A DNA stretch of 64,000 bases, taken from NCBI RefSeq assembly GCF_000733925.1, contig NZ_JPOO01000001.1:1426001-1490000 (forward strand), written 5' to 3'. Position 1 is the stretch's first letter. Each line of letters begins with the position of its first letter. The stretch comes from Arenibacter algicola. Its GTDB lineage: Bacteria > Bacteroidota > Bacteroidia > Flavobacteriales > Flavobacteriaceae. The notes under the pieces are model-generated. The model was not told the origin of the DNA and did no database searches. It saw only the letters and a program-made list of their open reading frames with translations. Shown here in pieces: positions 35,145-45,625 of this stretch. A program made the position numbers and the translations under genes.

Positions 35145-36503
35145 TTAATCCCAATATCTGTGGGCCCAAGCGATCCACGTACTCCAATTTGGTCCGGTGC
35201 TATGTCCTCCGGCGTGTTGCCTATAGGCTATTTCTCCAGTAGTAAGGGCATTTCCCATTAATGGAAATTTATTAGTATGAAGCCCATTTTTACCAAGAAG
35301 TCTATAAACTGGGGATGCATGTACACCTGCAAGAAACATACCTTTTGCATCTACCCAATTACCCTCGATCAGTGCCGATCCAGCACTTATAAAGACAGGT
35401 CTTGGTGCGCATAGAGCAATTAATTCATGGGCATCGACTGGAAGATCGGTAACAGTGAGTGTGCTTGCATACTTAATAAAGTTTCCGCAAAACCAGTGGT
35501 ATTCTCCAGAGGAAGCTAAGTTTTCAGTCATTTCACCAAAATTTCTTCTCAAGAGAGAAGACCCTCCCGCACCGGCCGATCCAATAAACGCCATGGAAAA
35601 TCGCTGATCAAATGCCATAGTGACCAAAGCAGCTTTGCCGTATCTGGAAGTTCCTTCAATAGCTATTTTTCTTGCATCTATCGTTGGGTCGGTTTCAAAA
35701 TAATCTAGTGCTTTTCCTGCACCCCAGGCCCAGGCACGAAGTACGCCCCAATCTTCTGGCTTTCTATTCCGTCCCTGGTTTAATAAACCAATTATCCCTG
35801 AAGTAAGTCCAGCACCATTGTCATCTTGAATACTGCTGGGTACTAAAATGGCATACCCCCAATGCTGCGAAATTAACTGTTGTTTCCAACGTGGTTCATA
35901 TGGGGATGCAAAATAACTTTTTGGTTCGGCAGGAGGAGTGCCGAAAGGCCATTGGATATAACCAAATTCCATTACCAACGGTACAGGACCGTTATCAGCC
36001 ATTGGAATGCCTATAAGTAGTTCAATTTTAACATCGATTTCTGGATAGGTCGAATTATCCACCTTACCTATTAAGTGCTTTTCTCTAACCGGATAAGGGC
36101 CTATCATAGTATCCTTTTCCTGCTTCACGGTCCAAGTTACTTCTGGAAGTATTGTTGGCAAAAAACCATACATTTCTCTTTCAAAATCATTGGCAATTTC
36201 GCCTCTGCGTATTTTCCACCATTCCTCTTTAGTTGTTACCCTCTTGCCTTTTTTGGTTATTAAGGGGTTAGGTATGTTATAAGGTTTTACTAGGGCCTCA
36301 TTGGTATTTGCAGCGTTGGGATTATCTGGGTTACCAGAGGGACCAGGTCTATTATCAATTTTTATGCCTAGCTTTTCTTTCATATTCAAAAAATCGAGCT
36401 GGGTATATCGATTAATACTGTCCCTTGCTTCTTTCGAGTTTTGGGAACTGATCGTTAACGTCCAAAAGACCATAGTTAAGTATAGAAAATTCCTTACCGT
36501 CAT
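35145..36503 (-). CDS. CE15-like glucuronoyl esterase
   Basis: 452 residues. Signal peptide (LTMVFWTLTISSQ). Alpha/beta-hydrolase with the CE15 nucleophile motif IEGTSRYGKAALV (family G-x-S-R-x-G-K), oxyanion region and catalytic His in HAGGHSTGPNW near the C-terminus. Typical family landmarks include RRGEIANDFEREMYGFLP near 97-114 and IALCAPRPVFISAG. CE15 enzymes cut the ester between lignin alcohols and 4-O-methyl-glucuronic acid side chains of xylan, which fits the GH67 in the same leftward group. Located in the periplasm or outside. Confidence 0.9.
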   Translation of the reverse strand: MTVRNFLYLTMVFWTLTISSQNSKEARDSINRYTQLDFLNMKEKLGIKIDNRPGPSGNPDNPNAANTNEALVKPYNIPNPLITKKGKRVTTKEEWWKIRRGEIANDFEREMYGFLPTILPEVTWTVKQEKDTMIGPYPVREKHLIGKVDNSTYPEIDVKIELLIGIPMADNGPVPLVMEFGYIQWPFGTPPAEPKSYFASPYEPRWKQQLISQHWGYAILVPSSIQDDNGAGLTSGIIGLLNQGRNRKPEDWGVLRAWAWGAGKALDYFETDPTIDARKIAIEGTSRYGKAALVTMAFDQRFSMAFIGSAGAGGSSLLRRNFGEMTENLASSGEYHWFCGNFIKYASTLTVTDLPVDAHELIALCAPRPVFISAGSALIEGNWVDAKGMFLAGVHASPVYRLLGKNGLHTNKFPLMGNALTTGEIAYRQHAGGHSTGPNWSTWIAWAHRYWD

Positions 36504-36562
36504 ATAATTATACTTTTTGTGATAAATTAATTCCCTCGATTAAAAGCATTTTGCCATTAAAG

Positions 36563-38500
36563 TTATTCAATCCTAAATGGGGAAGCTGGTAGACCTTCTC
36601 GGTTATACAGGTTTGGATTATCTGGGTTATCCCCCCATGCATAACGAACGTATTGTGGGTTAACAATCTCATCACTCCAAACGATGACTTTATTCCCTCG
36701 GATTTCGGCATTTGCCCAAACGAAGTTTTTATCCTCACCTGCAATGGCAAATTCTCCTAACTCCTGACTATCATTAGTTACTAAGCCACCTCCAACATGC
36801 ATAAATGAAATAATAATTTTGTTGCCATCAATTTCGTGTTCCTTGTATATGGGACCTGAATAGACGATATCCTCACCGTAAGCAAGTTTTAAGGCAGCCA
36901 AGGCCATGCGTTCCCCAACATCTTTTTTGTTATCAGGGTGAATATCGTTCCATTCCCCTAAATCTATATTTACCGTCATGGCAGTATTGGGGGTGGTAAG
37001 AGCCTTTAACTGGGATTCCCTAAACTCCGCCCAATTGCTCCTGGAAGGTAAATAGTTTACCTCCATATAATTGGGTAATTGTGCATAAATAAAAGGTAGA
37101 TCGGCATTATTGAATTGTGTTCGCCAATCCCTTATAAAAGCAGGTAATAGATTGGCATAAGCTCCTGGATTACCAGAGTTACTTTCGCCTTGGTACCACA
37201 GTATTCCTTTTATGGATAGCTCTGTAAATGGCGCTACCATAGCATTGTAAAGAGCAGTAGGTTCATTTTGTGGGTTAAAGCTTCGGCTCCCAACAGTTTC
37301 TGGGGAGGGAGGTGCAAATACTTCTCCCACTTTGTATTTCCAATACCCTTTAAGATCCACTGTGTCCTTTTCCGCAAAAACATAATAGGGTTTGTCGGGT
37401 ACAAAACCACCCTTGCCAAAATAATTTGTCACTTTTACCACAAAAATATTTTTCCCCTGTTTTAATATATTCTTTGGTACACTATATCTTCGCTGAGGAT
37501 ATTGATAGCTTGTATTGCCAATATCAATACCATTAATGTACAGTTTATCGGCATCTACGATCCTGCCGAGGAACACCATTGCTTCCTTTCCTGCCATATT
37601 TACAGGTATTTCTATCTCCTTTCTATACCAGACTACCCCATTTAGATCCCTGACTCCTTGATCCTCCCAATATCCTGGTATATTGATGCTACGCCAATTT
37701 TGGGGCTCAAAATCCTTCTCGTACCATTTTAAAGGTCCTATAAGACCTTTATCAGTGATTTTAAAACGAGCTCCAGTTTCTTGATTGGAATCTATTGCGG
37801 TTAAACTATTTATATAGGTCGTGTCTTTGTTTTTCCTGATGGTCTCTAAAATTTCAGGAAAATTCTGAAAACCTTCCTCGCTGGTCCACGCCTCTATTGG
37901 TGTGCCACCCACGCTGGCATTTATAAGGCCAATTGGCACTTTGTTTTTGTTATATATTTTTTTTGCAAAAAAATAAGCGACTGCAGAAAAAGGCCGAATT
38001 TCTTGAGGAACTGCTGATTGCCATGAGCCCCCTTTAACATCCCTATTTGGTCCGGCTAATTCTGTCAGGGTGGGGATTTTGAAATGCCGTATTTGGGGAT
38101 AGTTCACATTTTTTATTTCGTCGGCATAAGTAACATCGTGAATATTCAACTGATGCACCATGTTGGATTGACCAGCACACAGCCAAACATCACCTAAAAG
38201 GATATTGTTCAATGTTATTTCATTTTTACCTTTGATAATCATGGTATAGGGTCCACCCTCTTTCATCTTGGGTAGCTCTACATTCCATTCTCCGTCGGTC
38301 GATGCAACAGTCTTAATTTTTTTTCCATGAAAGCTTACTGAAATATTTTCCCCGCTCGAAGCCCAACCCCAAATTTTGATTTTGGCATTACGCTGAAGAA
38401 TCATGCTATCTCTGATAATTTCCGGTAACTCAACTTGCGCGACACTTGTAGCTGAAACGGTCAATACAATGAATATTATAAAAGCCTGAAGTGTTTTCAT
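36563..38500 (-). CDS. SASA-type acetylesterase (acetylxylan esterase candidate)
   Basis: 645 residues. Signal peptide to SATSVAQ. SGNH-type sialate-O-acetylesterase domains: DVWLCAGQSNMVHQL (nucleophile Ser in GQSNM), IGLINASVGGTPIEAW, ILWYQGESNSGNPGAY and the Asp/His block IHPDNKKDVGERMA. A carbohydrate-binding-like insert (about 250-370, GYWEDQGVRDLNGVVWYRKEIEIP) splits the catalytic domain. In a xylan locus the natural role is removing acetyl groups from xylan or its oligosaccharides. The naming as sialate esterase reflects the domain, not the substrate. It is 59 bp upstream of the CE15 gene. Confidence 0.88.
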   Translation of the reverse strand: MKTLQAFIIFIVLTVSATSVAQVELPEIIRDSMILQRNAKIKIWGWASSGENISVSFHGKKIKTVASTDGEWNVELPKMKEGGPYTMIIKGKNEITLNNILLGDVWLCAGQSNMVHQLNIHDVTYADEIKNVNYPQIRHFKIPTLTELAGPNRDVKGGSWQSAVPQEIRPFSAVAYFFAKKIYNKNKVPIGLINASVGGTPIEAWTSEEGFQNFPEILETIRKNKDTTYINSLTAIDSNQETGARFKITDKGLIGPLKWYEKDFEPQNWRSINIPGYWEDQGVRDLNGVVWYRKEIEIPVNMAGKEAMVFLGRIVDADKLYINGIDIGNTSYQYPQRRYSVPKNILKQGKNIFVVKVTNYFGKGGFVPDKPYYVFAEKDTVDLKGYWKYKVGEVFAPPSPETVGSRSFNPQNEPTALYNAMVAPFTELSIKGILWYQGESNSGNPGAYANLLPAFIRDWRTQFNNADLPFIYAQLPNYMEVNYLPSRSNWAEFRESQLKALTTPNTAMTVNIDLGEWNDIHPDNKKDVGERMALAALKLAYGEDIVYSGPIYKEHEIDGNKIIISFMHVGGGLVTNDSQELGEFAIAGEDKNFVWANAEIRGNKVIVWSDEIVNPQYVRYAWGDNPDNPNLYNREGLPASPFRIE

Positions 38501-38579
38501 GGTTATTAATTTTTTCCTTGTTATTTTATAAGAGTACTTTCATCGGTAACACTCTTCTTAAAAGGCTCGAGATAACTTT

Positions 38580-39758
38580 TTAGTTTATTGGGTTCTTTTG
38601 TGAATTTACTATAATGTTAATTACACTGTCGTAAGCCACCTTGGGTTGGTAGTCCCGATCAAATAACAATGGGTAATTTTTTCTTCCTTTAACCGGCCAA
38701 TTGTTAAGCCAGGACTGGTTGTCATTTACACCCCAAAACGTTACCCGACTTATCTTTTCACTATGTTTTTTGAATAATTTAAAAATATCCTGATAACGCT
38801 TTGCCAATTTTATTGAAATAGAGTCAGGAAGTTTAGCAGGGTATGGGTTCATAAATGCACTATTTTCAAAATGTTGGTTCACCTCTGCACCCTCCAAATC
38901 ATTGGGATTAGGCAAAACCGTTATGTCCAGTTCAGTAATCATGACCTTTAATCCAAGGTTGTAATAGGCCAAAATACTAGCCTCTATATCTTCCAAACTG
39001 GGCCCCTCCAAATTCCAATGGCCTTGCATGCCAATACCATCTATCTCGGCACCGTTTTCTTGTAAGTTTTTCACCAATTTTATGACGCCATCCCTTTTCT
39101 CCTTATTGCACAAGTTGTAGTCATTATAATATAATTCAGCTGATGGATCGGCTTCCTTTGCCCATTTAAAGGAGTCACTTAAATAGCCATCGCCCAAAAC
39201 TTTTAAGAATACGGATTCCCTTAAAGTACCGTCTTCGTTTAACGCTTCATTGACCACATCCCAACCATTGATCCTACTTTTATAGCGGCCAACAATTGTG
39301 GTAATATGGTTTTTTAAGTTATTGGATAATTCCTCCTTATTATCTACCATGGCTGCCCACGGGGCTAACTGGCTATGCCATACGAGGGTATGGCCAATAA
39401 TGAACATATCGTTATCAATGCCATAGGCAACAAATTTATCTGATGTTTCAAAGAAGAACGTATTTTTTTTAGGATGGAGAAATTTCCATTTCATGCAATT
39501 TTCGGGAGAAATACTATTAAATTCTCCTCGTATTAATTTTTGGGCCAACGAATCCCTACCTAAAATTTGATTTTCATTAATTGCTGCACCAATTAAAAAT
39601 TGGTGTTGGAATGCACTTTTTAAGGATATTTTTTTTTCAATAATTTGCTTTTTATCCAGTTCCGAGCAACCTACGAGAATTAAAAATACCACAAGGGGCA
39701 TAATTTTTTTTTTAAGGACTTGCAGATTACTGAAAAAATGGGCTTTTGTACTGAACAT
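38580..39758 (-). CDS. GH10 endo-xylanase lipoprotein
   Basis: 392 residues. Lipobox LILVGC (Cys31); Met20 is an alternative start that would give a more usual signal length. A compact GH10 barrel without CBMs: SPENCMKWKFLHPKK, GHTLVWHSQLAPW, NGWDVVNEALNEDG (acid/base Glu171), YYNDYNLCNKEKRDG, GIGMQGHWNL, VMITELDIT (nucleophile Glu276) and TFWGVNDNQSW. Probably periplasmic or inner-leaflet facing, cutting imported xylo-oligosaccharides, whereas the larger GH10 at 32383 works on the surface. Confidence 0.93.
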   Translation of the reverse strand: MFSTKAHFFSNLQVLKKKIMPLVVFLILVGCSELDKKQIIEKKISLKSAFQHQFLIGAAINENQILGRDSLAQKLIRGEFNSISPENCMKWKFLHPKKNTFFFETSDKFVAYGIDNDMFIIGHTLVWHSQLAPWAAMVDNKEELSNNLKNHITTIVGRYKSRINGWDVVNEALNEDGTLRESVFLKVLGDGYLSDSFKWAKEADPSAELYYNDYNLCNKEKRDGVIKLVKNLQENGAEIDGIGMQGHWNLEGPSLEDIEASILAYYNLGLKVMITELDITVLPNPNDLEGAEVNQHFENSAFMNPYPAKLPDSISIKLAKRYQDIFKLFKKHSEKISRVTFWGVNDNQSWLNNWPVKGRKNYPLLFDRDYQPKVAYDSVINIIVNSQKNPIN

Positions 39759-40061
39759 GTCTATACCGTTTTTTAAACTGTTATTGAATTTATCTAGCGT
39801 ATAAATGTACTATATGCGACTAGGACAAATTATAACAATTGAAGCAATCCATATTAAACTTGTTGCAACTCTAAAACTATCTTCTTTCAAAGGATTGCAA
39901 AAGCCCAAATAGTATAAATCCTGTAATTCTATTCAAAAAACATATATAGAATTGCTCGGAACATTATATTTATATTATATCATGTTGTCTAATTAGAAGA
40001 AATAATATCTATTTCCATTAAAAACTTCCATAATAAGAACCTCTTTTAGCCGTAACAGGTT
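39759..40061. other. Intergenic stretch, nothing firm
   Basis: AT-rich; likely holds the promoter of the leftward GH10-acetylesterase-CE15 group. No firm boxes. Confidence 0.4.
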
Positions 40062-42236
40062 TTAATCCCATCGTGGTCGAATTCCAGGAGCAAATGGAAA
40101 TTTAAGCGATTTAAAGTATTCCAATGTTTCCACTGGATTTTCTACACCATCAGGTAATGATTTTTGGGAAAAAGTTTGGAAATATAACAAAGAAGCATCA
40201 CGCCACCATTTGGCTTCCTTTAGCTGTATTTGAAGAAGCATGTTCACCTCATTGAATTCACCTTCCGTTAAATAAGGCCTTACATTTGCCCATGTAGTAA
40301 TCATCCCCCTTACTTGATCCACGCCTTGCTGGTATTTTAACGCCAATCCATCCCATAGGGTCTTACCATTTCTTAATTGGTAATTCCAAGGAAGATGATG
40401 GAACCACAACAAATATTCCTCAGGGATTCTGTTGGGATCATTAAAAAGTTTCGCCACTTCCTCGGCATATTGTTCCGTGGCATTGCTGCCGGTTGGTGTA
40501 CGGTCAAAACCTATTCCTTTGCTATCGGCTTTATGGTAATAAACGGGATTCCAATCTGGTCTACCTAAATCGTCTACCCAAGGGCCGGGTCCATAATGGT
40601 GACCGGTATCAAAAAGATGATGTAGGCCCAAAGGGTTCATATAATTTACTACGGCTTCACGGGAGGTAAGCATCATTTCCTTTATAGGTTCCAAAAAACC
40701 TTTATCATTACTATAGGTAGCCCTTAACCATTCTTCAGCTATTATTTCAGAACTTAATTCAGGATTCCAGGCCAAACGGCCAAACCCGTACCAATTAGCT
40801 TGTGCAAACGGATGTCCTGTCCAATTGATATCCGTACCAATATTGGCAACTCCGGCCATTCCAGTAAGCTTATTGCCATGTAGACTGCCGGAAATGACCT
40901 TGGCCACTGTGCTTCCCTTTCCTTTTTTAAAGGTGTCCGCCTCCAAGACTTCCTCAAATAATTTTGGGAGATATACCAGGTGGGTACTAAAACCTAAATA
41001 TTCTTGGGTAATCTGAAATTCCATCATCAGGGGAGTTTTTGGCATAGCGCCGAACATAGGATGAAACGGTTCCCTAGGTTGAAAATCAATAGCCCCATTC
41101 TTTACTTGAACCAAAACATTGTCCTTAAATTTTCCGTCATAAGGAACAAATTCATCGTAAGCCTGTTTGGCACGATCTGTTTCTTCATGTTCAGAGTATA
41201 CAAATGCCCGCCATATTACATTACCACCAAAGGGTTCCAATGCTTCCGCCATCATATTGGCGCCATCTACATGATCGCGACCATAATTTTGAGGTCCGGG
41301 TTGCCCTTCAGAATTAGCTTTGACTAAAAATCCTCCAAAATCTGGAATTATTTTATATATCTCAGAAGTTTTGTCCTTCCACCATTTTTTTACCTCCTTA
41401 TCCAGTGGATCAGCTGTTTTTAAATTGCCTATTTCAATAGGTGCAGAAAAACGTGCAGTTAAATATACCTTTATTCCGTAACCTCTAAAAACCTCGGCCA
41501 GGGCTTGCACTTTCTTTAAATACATAGGTGTGAGGACTAGGGCATTCGCATTAACGTTGGTCAATGCGGTAGCATTTATACCAATAGAGGCATTGGCACG
41601 AGCATAATCAATATAACGTTGGTCTATATATTCTGGTAATTTCTGCCAATCCCATAAGGAGAATCCTGCATACCCACGTTCAACCGTACGGTCTAAATTG
41701 TCCCAGTGGTTCAACATTCTTATTTTTATTTTAGGACTATCTAACAAATCGAGCGCATTCAGATCTTGGTTGCTTTGCATTAAATTCAATAGCCTAAAAA
41801 CGCCATATAGAATTCCTAATTCTTTCTTTGCAGTTACGATTGTAATCCTGTTATTTTTATAATTGACCGATTTAAGTAGAAATCCTTCATTATTGAGATT
41901 GGATAAATCATCATTAAATTTCTGTGCCAAATCTTTTGGTAAATCCTGGGCTAATGCGACGACCAAAGCATTATCTGGACCTATAGAATTTGAGAAAGTA
42001 GGTGATTTGCCCAGCATTTGCCCAAGGGCAACTGAAAGTTCGTTCTTTGCATTTTGCATTATTTCACTGCCTTGAGATAAATAGGCAGGATTTCCCAACT
42101 TTGAATAGCTGCGTAAAATCTCCGAATTCTCAATCAGGTTGTAACGTAACCAAAGTTTGTATCCGTCCAAATTTTGACTATGTATCTGGAACGTCGTTAG
42201 AATGTAAAGCAGTATTGTTAACGGTAAAAATTTCAT
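40062..42236 (-). CDS. aguA: GH67 alpha-glucuronidase
   Basis: About 724 residues from the ATG at 42236, which starts a proper signal peptide (FLPLTILLYILTTFQIHS); the frame continues upstream to 42323 but that adds a second hydrophobic stretch and is unlikely. GH67 landmarks: MLNHWDNLDRTVERGYAG, ANSEGQPGPQNYGRDHVDGAN (catalytic Glu), VQVKNGAIDFQPREPFHPMFG (Asp), LMMEFQITQEYLG (Glu), WTGHPFAQANWYGFGRLAW, FHHLPWNY. It removes (4-O-methyl-)glucuronic acid from the non-reducing end of xylo-oligosaccharides, after CE15 has freed the acid. Confidence 0.95.
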   Translation of the reverse strand: MKFLPLTILLYILTTFQIHSQNLDGYKLWLRYNLIENSEILRSYSKLGNPAYLSQGSEIMQNAKNELSVALGQMLGKSPTFSNSIGPDNALVVALAQDLPKDLAQKFNDDLSNLNNEGFLLKSVNYKNNRITIVTAKKELGILYGVFRLLNLMQSNQDLNALDLLDSPKIKIRMLNHWDNLDRTVERGYAGFSLWDWQKLPEYIDQRYIDYARANASIGINATALTNVNANALVLTPMYLKKVQALAEVFRGYGIKVYLTARFSAPIEIGNLKTADPLDKEVKKWWKDKTSEIYKIIPDFGGFLVKANSEGQPGPQNYGRDHVDGANMMAEALEPFGGNVIWRAFVYSEHEETDRAKQAYDEFVPYDGKFKDNVLVQVKNGAIDFQPREPFHPMFGAMPKTPLMMEFQITQEYLGFSTHLVYLPKLFEEVLEADTFKKGKGSTVAKVISGSLHGNKLTGMAGVANIGTDINWTGHPFAQANWYGFGRLAWNPELSSEIIAEEWLRATYSNDKGFLEPIKEMMLTSREAVVNYMNPLGLHHLFDTGHHYGPGPWVDDLGRPDWNPVYYHKADSKGIGFDRTPTGSNATEQYAEEVAKLFNDPNRIPEEYLLWFHHLPWNYQLRNGKTLWDGLALKYQQGVDQVRGMITTWANVRPYLTEGEFNEVNMLLQIQLKEAKWWRDASLLYFQTFSQKSLPDGVENPVETLEYFKSLKFPFAPGIRPRWD

Positions 42237-42861
42237 ACGGAAACTATATTTAATAGAACTATAAATACTGAAATTAAGACAAATTAGTAAAATTAAGAAA
42301 TTTGAACAATGAATAAAATCCATAGTATAATGGATTCCAGAATACTATTATTCCAGATTATGAAAGCCACTTCTGATGCAATTACCAATGATTGTCCTAT
42401 TCCAGCCGTATTACAGTACTTAGGTTTTGGACTTCACTAAAGCCTTTTCGTAGTTTTTCTCCTATATTCTTACTAAGTGCCTTAATACGATGTAAAGTAA
42501 CCGAAAAAACTTCCGTCAATTTTATAACTGTAAAGATAACATTTAGCGTCTTCAGAATTGAAGGCATAGACGAAGCAAAGACTTTACAATATAGCCAATA
42601 TTGATGTAAGCTTGTCCCTTTTGTCACAGTATCGCTTCAAGTTTATTATTTATATCCCCATTTGTGCTAATAAAGAATTTCCTTTTAAAATACTTTTGGT
42701 TGCAAATTAAACATACCCCTTGGTGCGCTGTCTAGGAGAATATAATCCCGATATCGTCGATGTAATATGCTCTGTAAATGATTACAGAGCCCTTTTAAAA
42801 GGCATTTCCAAATGGAAAACATGAACTCCAAATGATATTAAACAGTAAATAATAATAAGTT
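42237..42861. other. Divergent region between GH67 and xylA with two palindromes
   Basis: GCTCTGTAA-ATGA-TTACAGAGC (42769-42790, perfect 9-bp arms) is followed directly by CCTTTTAAAAGG (42791-42802). Both lie 60-90 bp upstream of xylA and may be an operator or a leader hairpin. A leftward GTG-started frame of 76 codons (42627-42397) is protein-like in composition but unrecognised and not called. Confidence 0.5.
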
Positions 42862-44178
42862 ATGGCAACAAAGGAATATTTTCAAGGAATAGATAAAATC
42901 AGATTTGAAGGAAAAGAATCGGACAATCCATTGGCATTTAAGTATTACAATCCCAAACAGCTGGTCGCAGGAAAAACCATGAGCGAACATTTTAAATTCG
43001 CCATAGCATATTGGCATACTTTCTGTGGACAAGGTTCCGACCCCTTTGGACCTGGAACCCAAAGATTTGAGTGGGATAAAGCTTCAGATCCTATTCAAGC
43101 GTCCAAGGATAAAGCGGATGCAGCCTTCGAATTTATATCAAAAATGGGATTTGATTATTTTTGCTTTCATGATTTTGATTTGATTCAGGAAGCCTCAACT
43201 TTTGCCGAATCAGAAAGAAGATTGGCAACTATTACTGAATATTTAAAAGAAAAGAAAGCAGATACGGGCATCAAATTATTATGGGGAACGGCAAATTGTT
43301 TTTCCAATCCCAGGTATATGAATGGTGCCGCCACAAATCCGGATTTTAATGTGGTAGCCAGAGCTGGTGGGCAAGTAAAATTGGCATTGGACGCAACCAT
43401 TGCACTGGATGGTGAAAATTATGTCTTTTGGGGCGGCCGTGAAGGTTATATGTCATTATTAAATACAGATTTGGGCCGGGAATTAGATCATATGGGACAA
43501 TTTTTGTCTATGGCAAAAGACTACGCAAGAGCTCAAGGTTTTAATGGGACTTTCTTTATTGAACCAAAACCAATGGAACCCATGAAGCATCAGTATGATT
43601 TTGACGCAGCAACAGCGATTGGATTCTTAAAAGAATATGGCTTGGAGAAAGACTTTAAAATGAATATTGAAGTCAATCATGCTACTTTGGCACAGCATAC
43701 TATGCAACATGAATTGGCTGTGGCAGCCAAAGCTGGAATGTTGGGAAGTATTGACGCCAATAGGGGCGATTACCAGAACGGTTGGGATACGGACCAATTT
43801 CCCAACAACATCCAAGAGACTACCGAGGCGATGTTGGTCTTCCTGGAAGCTGGAGGTTTACAAGGAGGGGGAGTAAATTTCGATGCAAAAATCAGAAGAA
43901 ACTCCACCGATATGGAAGATGTATTTCACGCCCATATTGGAGGTGCTGATACGTTTGCTAGAGCTTTGATTACAGCCGACAAAATTTTAACTTCTTCGGC
44001 ATATAAGGTTTTAAGGGAGAAACGCTACAGCTCATTTGATTCTGGAAAAGGTGAAGATTTTGAGTCTGGGAAATTAGAACTTTCAGATTTGTATGATATA
44101 GCGAAAGAAAATGGTGAACTTGGGCTGCAAAGTGGTAAACAAGAGTTGTTTGAAAACATTATCAATCAATATATTTAA
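42862..44178 (+). CDS. xylA: Xylose isomerase
   Basis: 438 residues, the usual length of class II xylose isomerases. Substrate and metal sites are visible: YWHTFCGQGSDPFGPGT, FCFHDFDL, FWGGREGYMSLLNTD, FFIEPKPMEPMKHQYDFD (metal Glu), NIEVNHATLAQHTMQHEL (Glu and His), GSIDANRGDYQNGWDTDQFP (Asp), GGVNFDAKIRRNS. Converts D-xylose to D-xylulose in the cytoplasm. Three bases separate it from the symporter gene, so the two are co-transcribed. Confidence 0.97.
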   Translation: MATKEYFQGIDKIRFEGKESDNPLAFKYYNPKQLVAGKTMSEHFKFAIAYWHTFCGQGSDPFGPGTQRFEWDKASDPIQASKDKADAAFEFISKMGFDYFCFHDFDLIQEASTFAESERRLATITEYLKEKKADTGIKLLWGTANCFSNPRYMNGAATNPDFNVVARAGGQVKLALDATIALDGENYVFWGGREGYMSLLNTDLGRELDHMGQFLSMAKDYARAQGFNGTFFIEPKPMEPMKHQYDFDAATAIGFLKEYGLEKDFKMNIEVNHATLAQHTMQHELAVAAKAGMLGSIDANRGDYQNGWDTDQFPNNIQETTEAMLVFLEAGGLQGGGVNFDAKIRRNSTDMEDVFHAHIGGADTFARALITADKILTSSAYKVLREKRYSSFDSGKGEDFESGKLELSDLYDIAKENGELGLQSGKQELFENIINQYI

Positions 44179-44181
44179 ATT

Positions 44182-45561
44182 ATGAAGCAGAATACAGCAT
44201 TCATTTATGTGGTGACACTTGTTGCAACATTGGGAGGATTACTTTTTGGTTATGATACAGCGGTAATCTCAGGAGCAGAAAAATCGATCCAGGCATTTTT
44301 AATCGATAGCCAGGGATTAGGGTCGTTTTTACATGGAATTACAGTTTCATCAGCATTAATAGGCTGTATAATTGGAGGGGCTATATCAGGGTTTGTATCA
44401 TCTGCCTATGGTAGAAAATACGCCTTGATCATTGCAGGTATTTTATTTTTACTTTCTGCCCTAGGCTCGGGAAACCCTGAATTTTTATTTTTTGAAAAGG
44501 GTGAACCGTCCATGGGTTTACTTTGGATGTTTAATTTCTATAGGGTTATAGGAGGAATCGGTGTAGGTCTGGCATCTGCGGTATGCCCAATGTATATTGG
44601 GGAAATTGCTCCAGCCAATATTAGGGGAAAATTGGTGTCTTTAAATCAGTTTGCTATAATTTTCGGTATGCTGGTGGTTTATTTTGTAAATTGGGGAATT
44701 GCCGACGGCCAATCCATTGAGTGGATAAATGAAATAGGATGGAGAAGAATGTTTGCTTCGGAGGCCATACCTGCCTCAATTTTTGTGATTCTCATGTTTT
44801 TTGTGCCGGAATCTCCAAGGTATCTGGCATTGCAACATAATGATACAAAAGCCTTGGCCATACTTACCCGATTCAACGGGGTGGAAAAGGCAAAAAAGAT
44901 CCTTCAGGACATTAAAAATAGTGTAGATACTTCCAAAGCAAAATTATTTTCATATGGGAGAGCGGTAATAATTATTGGCATATTATTATCGCTCTTTCAG
45001 CAATTTGTAGGTATAAATGTAGCATTATATTATGCACCCCGTATATTTGAAAGTATGGGAGCTGCAAAAGATGCGTCCATGTTGCAAACAATAATTATGG
45101 GCTTGGTAAATGTGGTGTTTACAGTCTTGGCCATTATGACGGTTGATAAATGGGGAAGGAAACCTCTGTTAATTGTTGGTTCTATAGGAATGGCAATCGG
45201 TATGATTGCCATTTCAACCTTGGCTTTTTTAGGTATTATAGGTATTACTACCTTGATATTCATAATTATATACACGGCTTCTTTTATGATGAGCTGGGGG
45301 CCTATTTGCTGGGTTCTTATTTCCGAAATATTTCCTAATAAAATTAGGAGTCAGGCAGTAGCTATTGCAGTTGCGGCACAATGGTCGGCTAACTTCTTTA
45401 TTTCTTCAACCTATCCCCCAATGATGGAATTTAGCAATGGTGGGACCTATCTTTTCTATGGGGTAATGAGTATTCTATCTGCTTTCTTCGTCTGGAAGTT
45501 TGTTCCAGAAACCAAAGGAAAAACATTGGAAGAAATGGAAGGTATTTGGAAGAGAAAGTAA
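44182..45561 (+). CDS. xylE: MFS sugar:H+ symporter, xylose type
   Basis: 459 residues, 12 predicted membrane helices. Sugar-porter signatures: GGLLFGYDTAVISGAE (helix 1), SSAYGRKYALI (loop 2-3), RVIGGIGVGLASAVCPMYIGEIAP (helix 4), PESPRYL (loop 6), QQFVGINVALYYAPRIF (helix 7), DKWGRKPLL and VPETKGKTLEEMEG at the end. The family includes XylE. Directly coupled to xylA, which makes xylose the expected substrate, imported across the inner membrane. Confidence 0.92.
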   Translation: MKQNTAFIYVVTLVATLGGLLFGYDTAVISGAEKSIQAFLIDSQGLGSFLHGITVSSALIGCIIGGAISGFVSSAYGRKYALIIAGILFLLSALGSGNPEFLFFEKGEPSMGLLWMFNFYRVIGGIGVGLASAVCPMYIGEIAPANIRGKLVSLNQFAIIFGMLVVYFVNWGIADGQSIEWINEIGWRRMFASEAIPASIFVILMFFVPESPRYLALQHNDTKALAILTRFNGVEKAKKILQDIKNSVDTSKAKLFSYGRAVIIIGILLSLFQQFVGINVALYYAPRIFESMGAAKDASMLQTIIMGLVNVVFTVLAIMTVDKWGRKPLLIVGSIGMAIGMIAISTLAFLGIIGITTLIFIIIYTASFMMSWGPICWVLISEIFPNKIRSQAVAIAVAAQWSANFFISSTYPPMMEFSNGGTYLFYGVMSILSAFFVWKFVPETKGKTLEEMEGIWKRK

Positions 45562-45625
45562 CTTAATGGCACACAAATAGTATTGAATACCTTATTTGTA
45601 AAGGTTTAAAAAAGAATCAATAAAA

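Noticed and set aside
36563..38500. Reading the SASA-domain enzyme as a sialic-acid enzyme
   Set aside because: No other sialic-acid genes are present and all neighbours act on xylan; acetylxylan is the more sensible substrate.
42397..42627. Leftward 76-codon GTG-started frame before xylA
   Set aside because: Somewhat protein-like, but unrecognised and isolated; kept only as a remark.
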